Origin: Streptomyces sp. NBC_01210
GTDB lineage: Bacteria > Actinomycetota > Actinomycetes > Streptomycetales > Streptomycetaceae
Length of the DNA: 64,000 nt
Reading direction: 5' to 3'
Assembly (NCBI RefSeq): GCF_036010325.1
Contig: NZ_CP108549.1
Location: forward strand, 7,254,001 to 7,318,000
Numbering within the stretch: the first letter of the stretch is position 1; every line of letters starts with the position of its first letter. Made by a program: the position numbers and the translations under genes. Below are positions 56,989 to 64,000 of this stretch, piece by piece. The notes under the pieces were generated by a model. The model was not told the DNA's origin. It saw nothing but the letters and a program-made list of their open reading frames with translations, and did no database searches.

Positions 56989-58155
56989 TTGTTCCACGCT
57001 TCGCTCAACACCTCTCCCACTTCTGATGCCCAGCACGCCCTCGCCTCCTACGGGTGGGATGAGGGCTGGGAAGCCGAGTTCGCCCCGTACGGGGCGCAGG
57101 GTCTCCTGCCCGGCCGTGTCGTTCGCGTCGACCGCGGTCAGTGTGACGTCGTCACCCCAGTTGGCACTGTGCGGGCCGACACCGAGTTCGTCGTGCCCCG
57201 TGATCCGATGAAGGTCGTGTGCACGGGGGACTGGGTTGCCGTCGACCCCGAAGGTGGCGACCCGCGGTATGTACGGACGCTGCTGCCGCGCCGTACGGCC
57301 TTTGTGCGCTCGACCTCATCGAAGCGTTCCGAGGGTCAGGTACTCGCTACCAACATCGATCACGTCGTCATCTGTGTGTCGCTCGCGGTCGAACTCGACC
57401 TCGGGCGGATCGAGCGGTTCCTCGCCCTCGCGATGTCCAGCTCCAGTGGTGATGCGCTGATGCATACATCGGCCCCCTCCTGGGAGAGCGGTGCGCAGCC
57501 GCTCGTCGTGCTCACCAAGGCCGACCTCGTTCCCGATGTGACCGGTCTTTCGTACCTCGTCCAGGACGTGGAGACGACCGCGCCCGGAGTGCAGGTGCTG
57601 CCTGTCAGTTCGGCGTCGGGTGAGGGCGTCGATGTGCTCACCGCGGTCCTCTCCGGCGGGACGAGTGTGCTGCTCGGCGCGTCCGGCGCGGGTAAGTCGA
57701 CGCTCGCCAACGCGCTGCTCGGCGAGGACGTGATGGATGTGCAGGCGACCCGCGATGTCGACGGCAAGGGCCGGCACACCACCACCACCCGCAACCTCCT
57801 CGCGCTGCCCGGCGGGGGTGTGCTGATCGACACGCCCGGGCTGCGCGGCGTGGGGCTCTGGGACGCGGAGTCCGGCGTGGGTCAGGTCTTCTCGGAGATC
57901 GAGGAGCTCGCGGAGGAGTGCCGTTTCCACGACTGCGCGCACGAGTCGGAGCCGGGCTGCGCGGTGCTCGCCGCGATCGAGGACGGTTCGCTGCCGGAGC
58001 GGCGGCTGGAGAGCTACCGCAAGCTGCTGCGGGAGAACCAGCGCATCGTCGCGAAGACGGACGCGCGGCTGCGCGCGGAAATCCTGCGCGACTGGAAGCA
58101 GAAGGGCGCGGAGGGCCGCGCCGCGATGCAGGCGAAGCGTGGCCGGATGCGCTGA
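56989..58155 (+). CDS. rsgA: Ribosome small-subunit-dependent GTPase A
   Basis: 388 residues. Circularly permuted GTPase: G4 (LTKADLVPD) precedes G1 (GASGAGKS) and G3 (DTPG). N-terminal OB fold (GRVVRVDRGQCDVVTP) and C-terminal zinc site with Cys-His pattern CRFHDCAHESEPGCAVLAA. Helps late 30S maturation. TTG start chosen because the reading before it fails; AAGGGTTCC is a poor ribosome binding site. Confidence 0.94.
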   Translation: MFHASLNTSPTSDAQHALASYGWDEGWEAEFAPYGAQGLLPGRVVRVDRGQCDVVTPVGTVRADTEFVVPRDPMKVVCTGDWVAVDPEGGDPRYVRTLLPRRTAFVRSTSSKRSEGQVLATNIDHVVICVSLAVELDLGRIERFLALAMSSSSGDALMHTSAPSWESGAQPLVVLTKADLVPDVTGLSYLVQDVETTAPGVQVLPVSSASGEGVDVLTAVLSGGTSVLLGASGAGKSTLANALLGEDVMDVQATRDVDGKGRHTTTTRNLLALPGGGVLIDTPGLRGVGLWDAESGVGQVFSEIEELAEECRFHDCAHESEPGCAVLAAIEDGSLPERRLESYRKLLRENQRIVAKTDARLRAEILRDWKQKGAEGRAAMQAKRGRMR

Positions 58156-58168
58156 GTGCAGGTGGGAC

Positions 58169-58201
58169 CGGGCTCGGTGACCTCGTGGGTCACCGAGCCC
58201 G
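58169..58201. terminator. Bidirectional terminator rsgA/PPOX
   Basis: CGGGCTCGGTGACC and GGTCACCGAGCCCG form a perfect hairpin with a 5-base loop between convergent genes. Confidence 0.85.
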
Positions 58202-58229
58202 ATGGTCACTGACGTCGCCCGTTCCGGCC

Positions 58230-58595
58230 CTACTCCAGGCCCCAGCTGTGGATCTTCCGCGGGTGGATCCGGATCAGCTCCTCGCTGAAGTGCGGGCCCA
58301 ACTCGTGCGGGCCCGTCAGCAGTTCGGCCTCGCCTCTGATGTCCACCCCGCGCACCTTCCACGGCTGGAGGCTCACGATGTCGTCGACCACCAGCGCCAC
58401 CTTCGGATTCTCCCGGAGATTGCGCCACTTCTTCGTTGTGCCCAGGGCGTAGCCGCCGACCAGGATCGTCCCGTCCTCCTGCGGGAAGAAACCAACCGGG
58501 TTCGCCTGTGGCTGACCCTTCGGGTCGACGGTCGCCAGCCGTCCCAGGCGCTGGGACTGGAGGTACGCGCGCTCGGCGTCGCTGAATTCGGTCAT
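58230..58595 (-). CDS. PPOX-class (F420- or FMN-dependent) oxidoreductase
   Basis: 121 residues, split beta-barrel flavoprotein fold: RLGRLATVDPKGQPQANPVG, TILVGGYALGTTKKWRNLRE, NPKVALVVDDI. The pattern fits the F420-binding PPOX group of actinomycetes. Substrate unknown. Start at the ATG reading MTEFSDAERAYLQ. Confidence 0.9.
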   Translation of the reverse strand: MTEFSDAERAYLQSQRLGRLATVDPKGQPQANPVGFFPQEDGTILVGGYALGTTKKWRNLRENPKVALVVDDIVSLQPWKVRGVDIRGEAELLTGPHELGPHFSEELIRIHPRKIHSWGLE

Positions 58596-58666
58596 GGATG
58601 CAGCCTCACACGCGTACCGCGTCCCCCGCATCGGACGCGGGAACCGGGCGAGTCCTAGGACTTCGG

Positions 58667-58721
58667 ACCGGCACGGGACCGGCACGGGACCGGCACGGGA
58701 CCGGTCCGGGACCGGTCTGGG
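58667..58721. repeat. 11-bp tandem repeat
   Basis: Five copies of ACCGGCACGGG, the last two diverged to ACCGGTCCGGG and ACCGGTCTGGG, between the PPOX start and the end of the glycosidase gene. Confidence 0.85.
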
Positions 58722-58726
58722 ACCGG

Positions 58727-61081
58727 TCAGACCGGGAGGCCCCACGCCGGGGCCGGCGCGTTCGGAGCTACCGGACGGATCCGCAGGTCCGGGCGGTCCC
58801 CATGCGCCGTGATCAGCGCCGACTCGCCCTTCCCCAGCGGGATACGGATCGCACCGTCGCCCGCATCCTCCCACCGCAGCCGCCGGCCCCGCCCGTCGCG
58901 GACCTCGATCGGGCCCGCGATGCCGTGGCGTACGGCGCACGGCGCGCCCGCCTCGCTGGTCAGCCGGACCCAGCGGGTCCTCCCCGCCGCCCGTACCGCA
59001 CTGAGCAGGAACGCCCCCTGTGTACGGAAGTCATGGACGACCAGCTCTCGCCACGCGTCCGGCAGCGCCGGGAAGACCCGGATGACCTCGCCCCACGACT
59101 GGCAGACCATGTCGTGCAGCGACTGCGCCGCCGAAAGTGGGGTCTCGATGACCGGGCCCGACTCCTTGTACATGGTGTTGGCCTGGATGAAACGGGTCAT
59201 CAGTTCGCCGAGGTACTTGAGCGCGTCCTCCCCCTTTCCCAGCAGCGCGGACATGGATGCCGCACCCGTGAACGTATAGCCCTGCAGCGCCCCTTCGAAG
59301 CTGACCCAGTGGCTGAGCGACTTCTCGATCAGGGCGCGTTCCTCGGGCGTACGGCCGGTGATCTCGTACAGCGGATACACCGCGAGAAGATGCGAGTAGT
59401 GGCGATGGGACTTCGCGAACGGGACACCGGCGCCGATCATGTAGCCGTTCGCGTCCACCGGGTAGGGGACCAGCTTGGCGAGGATCTCCTGCCAGCGGGC
59501 GGTCAGAGGGTCGGAGATGCCCAGTTCCGCGGCCGAGTCGATGAGCGTACGGCAGCCCCAGCGCAGCAGCATCAGGTCGTAGTTGCAGTCCGGCGCGTCC
59601 ACGCCGTACTCCGGCGAGAACGTCGGCGGCAGATGCAGCTTGCCGTCCGGTCCGGGGGTGAGGAAGTGCAGGTAGTAGTTGACCGCCTTGCGCAGCAGCG
59701 GGAAGAGGAGGTCGCGCAGCAGCGACTCCTCCATGGTGTGGCGGTACGAGAGCCAGACGTTGTGCAGCGCCCAGGTGAGGTTGCCGACCTCGGGGGTGGG
59801 CGGGTTGTGGCCGGGGATGCCGACGCCGTAGCCGTTGCCGGACGGAGTGGCGCCGCCGTTGACGAGCCGGGTGTCGGTGGTGCGGGGGATGCCGGCCGAG
59901 TCGCCACGGTAGGGGCCGGCGACCTCGGCGGTCAGCTGGGCCCGGAACTCACCCAACGCGCGTGAGACGGCGTCGAGTTCAAGATGGTTCGAGCCGTGGA
60001 TCAGCCAGTACTCCAGCTGGACGTTGAGGTTCCACCAGGTGTTGGGCCAGGGGGTCGACTCCAGCCAGGGCCCGCAGGTGGCCATGACGGGGGCGTCACG
60101 CCGGGCCGCGGAAGCCGTCTTGTACAGCTGGATCCAGTAGAAGCGCTGCAGCCGTGCGTCGGGCAGCGACAGGAAGCTCTTGCGGTAGAAGCGCTCCCAC
60201 CAGACACGGTGGGGGAGGGCGAGTACCTCGTACGGCGCCGAGGACGCGTCCCGCACCGTGCGCAGCGCACGGTCCAGTGCGGTCGTCCTCGGGAAGGAGT
60301 GCGCGACGGACACATACAGCGTCCGCGTCTCCCTGCGGACCCGCTCCTGCCAGGCGGTGACATGCCGGCCGCCCGCGAGCAGCGGCTGGACCGCGGCCGT
60401 CAGCTCGCCGTGCTGCTCGACGACGGCCGGCGGATTGCCCGTGTACCCGTCCGGAAGGGGTTTGAAGGCGGCGCGCGGGCTGATGGCATCGGCCGGGTGG
60501 AAGGCCCAGCGGAAGTTCTTCTCGCCCTCGCTCGGTGTGATCTCGACGGCGAGCAGGGATGTCGTGGTGTGGACGAAGGCGCGCAGGCGCAGAGTGCCCG
60601 CCGTGGTGGTGAGGCTGCCGGTGAGCTCCGCGCCGCGCAGCCGCAGCCGCCAGTCGAGGCCGGTGATCGTGCCGACGGGCTCGAGCGTGAAGTGGCCGAC
60701 GGGCAGCCGGGCGAGGCCGAAGAGCGAGCCGAACTCCGGACGGTGGTCCTGTACTTCGGAGTGCTGGACAGTGAAGCGGACGGCGTTCTTTCCGCCGGGC
60801 TCGGCGTAGATGCCGGTGCCCAAGTAGCCATTGCCGAGATACGGGCCCTCGTACCAGGTCTTCGGCATCTTCTGCCAGACGAGATCGGCGTCGTCGAGGA
60901 CCGTGCGCCAGCTGTCGGCGTGCACCATGAGAGCGGTGGTGTCTTCCGGGGCGGGCGCGGCCTGCGCCGGGACGGCGGCGGCACCTCCCACCACCAGCGC
61001 TCCGCCGATCGCCGTACCGGTGGCAAGGACGGTTCTTCTGGATGGGTCCGGTGCAGTGGACGGGTCTGGTGCAGCGGACAT
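58727..61081 (-). CDS. Secreted glycosyl hydrolase, GH95-like (alpha-fucosidase/galactosidase type)
   Basis: 784 residues. Tat signal: SRRTVLATGTAIGGALVVGG near residue 14-33. The catalytic (alpha/alpha)6 barrel is visible: WWNLNVQLEYWLIHGSNHLE, FSPEYGVDAPDCNYDLMLL, KSHRHYSHLLAVYPLYEITG and VCQSWGEVIRVFPALPDAW, matching GH95. Usually acts on alpha-L-fucosides or related plant/host glycans. Start at the ATG with GGGAGG five bases upstream, not the ATG 30 bases earlier. Confidence 0.88.
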   Translation of the reverse strand: MSAAPDPSTAPDPSRRTVLATGTAIGGALVVGGAAAVPAQAAPAPEDTTALMVHADSWRTVLDDADLVWQKMPKTWYEGPYLGNGYLGTGIYAEPGGKNAVRFTVQHSEVQDHRPEFGSLFGLARLPVGHFTLEPVGTITGLDWRLRLRGAELTGSLTTTAGTLRLRAFVHTTTSLLAVEITPSEGEKNFRWAFHPADAISPRAAFKPLPDGYTGNPPAVVEQHGELTAAVQPLLAGGRHVTAWQERVRRETRTLYVSVAHSFPRTTALDRALRTVRDASSAPYEVLALPHRVWWERFYRKSFLSLPDARLQRFYWIQLYKTASAARRDAPVMATCGPWLESTPWPNTWWNLNVQLEYWLIHGSNHLELDAVSRALGEFRAQLTAEVAGPYRGDSAGIPRTTDTRLVNGGATPSGNGYGVGIPGHNPPTPEVGNLTWALHNVWLSYRHTMEESLLRDLLFPLLRKAVNYYLHFLTPGPDGKLHLPPTFSPEYGVDAPDCNYDLMLLRWGCRTLIDSAAELGISDPLTARWQEILAKLVPYPVDANGYMIGAGVPFAKSHRHYSHLLAVYPLYEITGRTPEERALIEKSLSHWVSFEGALQGYTFTGAASMSALLGKGEDALKYLGELMTRFIQANTMYKESGPVIETPLSAAQSLHDMVCQSWGEVIRVFPALPDAWRELVVHDFRTQGAFLLSAVRAAGRTRWVRLTSEAGAPCAVRHGIAGPIEVRDGRGRRLRWEDAGDGAIRIPLGKGESALITAHGDRPDLRIRPVAPNAPAPAWGLPV

Positions 61082-61351
61082 GACGCCTCCCGGTGGCTCG
61101 TACGCAGACATGTCAATTCATCCGAGCTATCCCTTCGACGGAAGGTAGGCAGGCGGCGGGAGGCAGTCAATACGGCGGGAGAGATCCGATGTGTCTCTGT
61201 CTATCTGGACAGCGTTCAGCAGAGGACAAAAGGCACTTGGCTGGAGGACAGAGGGACACCGGGTCGCGCTCCCCGAGCGGGCCCAGCAGCATCACCAGGC
61301 CGACCATCGGGAGCTGCCGTGCGCCCATCTGCCAAGGGTGCAGGTCGCTGA

Positions 61352-62344
61352 TCATTCCCGCAGGTCGCGGGCCACCCAGCCCTTCGCGTACGCATGCCAG
61401 CCGAGCTGCAGCCGGGTCGTCACACCGGTCAGCTCCATCAGCCCCTTCACCCGGCGCTGAACGGTCCGCAGTCCGAGATCCAGCTGCTTGGCCACACTCG
61501 CGTCCGTCATTCCGGCGAGCAGCAGCGAAAGGATCTCCAGATCCGTGGCATCGGGCCCCGACGCCTTCTCCTCGTCCACCTCGCCACCCATGCCGAGCCG
61601 CAGCGGCAGCGCCTCCCGCCACACCGCCTCGAACAGACCCGTCAGTGACTCCAGCAGCCCGCTCGCATGCACGACGAGTGCCGCGGGATCGGCCCCGCGC
61701 CCGGTCAGCGGAACCATGGCGAGCGTTCGGTCGGCGACCACCAGCTTGGTCGGCACCCGGTCCACCACCCGGACCTGTTCGTCACGGCCCAGCGCCGCGC
61801 TCAGTTCGGTGATCCCGTTGGGCAGCGAGAACACCTCGCGCTCGACGACCACCCGGTACCTCACCCCCCGCGTGGCCGCCTTCTCCTCCGCTTCGTTGTC
61901 CGTCCCGGTGACCACGACCGGATTTCCGGTGACCAGGGCGCAGACCTCCTCGGTGGCGCCCAACTGCAGCTGTACGAAGCGGTGCGCGACGGCACTCGCG
62001 CCCGTCACCACCTCGACCAGATCGTGCACGGCCGGAGCGGTGGCCTCCGACCTGAACTCCTGCGCCAGCAGCGCCGCCGCCAGCTCCGCCTGCTCCAGCT
62101 CGTGGCGCTGCTGGGTCAGCAGCGCGCCCAGCGCCACGCCGGGCGGAGCCGCCACCCACCGTCCGGTGCCGGCCGAGGACTTCGCGGCAAGGCCCTGCTG
62201 TTCCAGCCGTCGCAACGCGCGTTCCGTATCCGTTTCCGGCAGCGCCAGCCGGTGCGCGAGGTCGGGGACTTCCGCCACCCCGAGCGCGACGAGTACGCGG
62301 TACGCCGATTCCTGCCTCTCGTCGAGACCTATCGCTCCCAGCAT
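61352..62344 (-). CDS. TrmB-like/LuxR-type transcriptional regulator
   Basis: 330 residues. N-terminal winged helix of the TrmB kind (LDERQESAYRVLVALGVAEV, DTERALRRLEQQGLAAKSS), a central sensor region (phospholipase-D-like), and a C-terminal LuxR helix-turn-helix (LLAGMTDASVAKQLDLGLRT). This class sits beside extracellular peptidase genes in Streptomyces; here the divergent peptidase gene is broken, so the regulator may be an orphan. Confidence 0.88.
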   Translation of the reverse strand: MLGAIGLDERQESAYRVLVALGVAEVPDLAHRLALPETDTERALRRLEQQGLAAKSSAGTGRWVAAPPGVALGALLTQQRHELEQAELAAALLAQEFRSEATAPAVHDLVEVVTGASAVAHRFVQLQLGATEEVCALVTGNPVVVTGTDNEAEEKAATRGVRYRVVVEREVFSLPNGITELSAALGRDEQVRVVDRVPTKLVVADRTLAMVPLTGRGADPAALVVHASGLLESLTGLFEAVWREALPLRLGMGGEVDEEKASGPDATDLEILSLLLAGMTDASVAKQLDLGLRTVQRRVKGLMELTGVTTRLQLGWHAYAKGWVARDLRE

Positions 62345-62536
62345 CTGACCCCACCCCTCCCCGGACGTGCACTTCTTCGGCCGCACTGGCGGAAACCGGG
62401 CCAAGGCGTGTTCCCGCCGCGTACATCATCCCTGCACCGCCCGTCCCGCTGCCAATGTGGCGCCACCGCAGCACCAACAGCCTCCGGCAACAGGGCATTT
62501 CATGCCTATCCGTGCCGGGTTCGGATGGGGAGAGCG

Positions 62537-63099
62537 ATGCGCCCGATATCGCGTACGGCACTGGGGGCGGCGACCGCCGCCGTCCTGGCCGTCACGGCGG
62601 TCGCGCCGTCGGCGGCCGCTGGGTCGCAGGACGACCCGACCGCGAAGAGAGCCCTGGCCGGCAGCGTGCCGCCGCGCAGCAGGGGGACAGGCCGGCCACA
62701 GTCACCCTTGTCATCGGAGACAGGGTCCTGGTGAGCCGCGACCGTGCAGGCACGCCGTCCGCGACCGTGCTGCCCCGCGCCGACGGCTCCACCCCGCTGG
62801 TACAGACCCGCCGGTCGGGGCCAGGACCTGTACGTCTACCCGGCGCACGCCGCCGCCGCACTCGCCGCTCACACGCGGGCTATGCGCCCGGCGCGCTGAC
62901 CGCCGCCACGTTGTCGTACTCGTACGACGGCGGTAGGACGTGGACCGAGGCAGCCACGTCCCAGCAGGGCGGCGCATGGACCGCGACCGTGAACCACGCG
63001 GGCGCGGCGGGCGAACCGGTCACCCTGAAGGCCGAACTGACGGACTCCAACGGCAACTCCGTCACCCAGCTCGTGGCCGACGCATACGCCGTGCGCTGA
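62537..63099 (+). pseudogene. S8 family peptidase gene, internally deleted and frameshifted
   Basis: The 5' end encodes a signal peptide (GAATAAVLAVTAVAPSAAAG) and the start of a prodomain (TVTLVIGDRVLV, then DLYVYPAHAAAAL), needing at least two frame changes. It joins directly to the 3' end of the same family (LSYSYDGGRTWTEA, VTLKAELTDSNGNSVTQLV). The catalytic domain and about 900 residues are absent. Divergent from its likely regulator. Confidence 0.8.
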
Positions 63100-63108
63100 C
63101 CACGAAAC

Positions 63109-63156
63109 GGTCCGCCGGACGTCCTTCCCGTGGGGGGTTGGGGCGCCCGGCGGACC
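63109..63156. terminator. Long-loop hairpin after the peptidase relic
   Basis: GGTCCGCCGG and CCGGCGGACC with a 28-base loop, 10 bases after the relic's stop; likely the original gene's terminator. Confidence 0.5.
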
Positions 63157-63224
63157 ACTTGCCGCATATTTCTTTTTTCGGGATGCCCCGTTTTCGTACG
63201 GCCCGTGCGGTGGACAATAAGGGC

Positions 63225-64000
63225 ATGAGTCAGCAGGGGGAGAGGCCCGCCACCGAGGACGAATGGTGGAACCGGCTGTACGGCGAGTCCGCCCCGGACA
63301 TCGGTCCCGCGGCGCCCACGCGCGACACGCTGGACGACCGTTTCGACTCCGCGGCGGATGCGGTTGCCGCGGAGAGCACACTCGAGCCGGCGGAGCCGGA
63401 CGCCCCCCGCGGTCCGGGCGATCGCGGCAGATGGCGCCCCCGCGCCTGGTGGGAGACGCGCCCCACGGATGCGGCGGCGCCCGCCGAGCCGGACATCCCG
63501 CACCGTCCTACGACGCCGCCACGGCAACGCGCGGCGTGGGAACGGCCGACCGCCTCCGACCTGGCGCCCACATCGCGGCCGGCTCCGCCGCCCGAGCCGC
63601 CCCGGCCGGATGCGGCGTCCCGGGAGGCAGCCCGCCTGCCGAGGCCCGACGTCGCACCGCGCCGAGAGGCCGAGCCGTCCCGGTCGGATGCCGCACCCAG
63701 GGGGGAAGCCCCGCCGCCGCGGCCCGACGTCGCACCGCCCCGGGAAGCAGCCCGGCCGCAGCGGCCGGAGGTCCCGCGCGCGCAACTGCCGGTCCCGGCA
63801 GAGACCTTCGACACCGAGCCCGCCGAGCCCGCCGCACCCGTAGCGCCCGGCCACCCGGCCACCAGGCCGGACGCGGTACGCGACATTCCCCCGGTTTCCG
63901 GCGTAGAGCCGCCCCGGCGCGAAGGCCCGCCCGGACGAGCGACCGCCCCGGACGAGCACTTCGAGGACGCGCCCGCCCCTTCGGCACCGCGCCCGCCCGT
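63225..64000 (+). CDS. Proline-rich protein, N-terminal part (runs off right edge)
   Basis: 258 codons to the window end. Opens MSQQGERPATEDEWWNRLYG, with an acidic-aromatic box, then low-complexity Pro/Arg/Ala/Glu with recurrent RPDVAP/EAARP units. In Streptomyces such N-termini occur on larger proteins with a MinD-like ATPase at the C-terminus (near type VII secretion loci); that domain would lie outside the window, so this is a guess. The opposite strand also has long open frames but no family-like features. Confidence 0.6.
   Translation, partial: MSQQGERPATEDEWWNRLYGESAPDIGPAAPTRDTLDDRFDSAADAVAAESTLEPAEPDAPRGPGDRGRWRPRAWWETRPTDAAAPAEPDIPHRPTTPPRQRAAWERPTASDLAPTSRPAPPPEPPRPDAASREAARLPRPDVAPRREAEPSRSDAAPRGEAPPPRPDVAPPREAARPQRPEVPRAQLPVPAETFDTEPAEPAAPVAPGHPATRPDAVRDIPPVSGVEPPRREGPPGRATAPDEHFEDAPAPSAPRPP

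Noticed and set aside
62880..63987. Minus-strand open frames over the proline-rich gene
   Set aside because: Gly/Arg-rich shadows. The plus-strand frame has a sensible N-terminus and acidic/aromatic box, though neither strand has a recognised domain here.

Overview
The window is high-GC actinobacterial DNA and almost certainly comes from a Streptomyces chromosome. The strongest marker is a complete spore-pigment (whiE-type) type II polyketide locus with its divergent FAD-hydroxylase gene. GTG/TTG starts, ATGA/GTGA start-stop overlaps, a cys operon with a Streptomyces-style leader peptide, and a cobalamin riboswitch ahead of cbtBA also fit.

Layout. 1-3.9 kb: assimilatory sulfate reduction operon on the minus strand (leader peptide, sulfite reductase, small zinc-ribbon protein, cysH, cysC, cysD running off the left edge). 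4-12.3 kb: GNAT acetyltransferase, GAF regulator, AidB-type acyl-CoA dehydrogenase, YihY membrane protein, AraC regulator overlapping a VOC protein, and a response regulator/histidine kinase pair. 12.4-19.6 kb: substrate-binding-like protein, CbtA/CbtB cobalt uptake under a B12 riboswitch, a phosphatase-fold protein without catalytic histidines, a His-rich membrane protein with a YcnI copper-type protein, and a large SpoIIE-type phosphatase. 19.9-28.2 kb: spore-pigment cluster plus an O-methyltransferase. 28.3-30.8 kb: secreted beta-helix protein, membrane-anchored protein, thioesterase.

31.1-52 kb is an accessory block. It holds (a) an operon of three dynamin-like GTPases, a class III nucleotide-cyclase-like protein with a His-Pro-Asp repeat tail, and a Pycsar-type transmembrane effector, faced by a broken Crp/Fnr regulator; (b) a decayed IS630 fragment, an intact Fur regulator, a decayed furA and an intact katG; (c) a five-gene operon of SWIM protein, unknown protein, VWA protein, MoxR-type AAA ATPase and DUF5682 protein; (d) an IS5-type transposase relic. 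(a) and (c) both look like conflict or defence systems. (a) is the best candidate for an undescribed composite system: a cyclic-nucleotide cyclase/effector pair joined to membrane-remodelling GTPases.

52-56.5 kb is a one-carbon module: formamidase, AmiS/UreI-type channel and FmdB-like zinc ribbon, with a divergent NAD-formate dehydrogenase and a tandem FluC pair between. 57-64 kb has rsgA, a PPOX flavoprotein, a Tat-secreted GH95-type glycosidase, a TrmB/LuxR-like regulator, the remains of a deleted S8 peptidase gene, and the start of a proline-rich protein cut by the right edge.

At least three genes (crp/fnr, furA, S8 peptidase) carry small indels or internal deletions. They are called pseudogenes, with the caveat that sequencing error cannot be excluded from the sequence alone.
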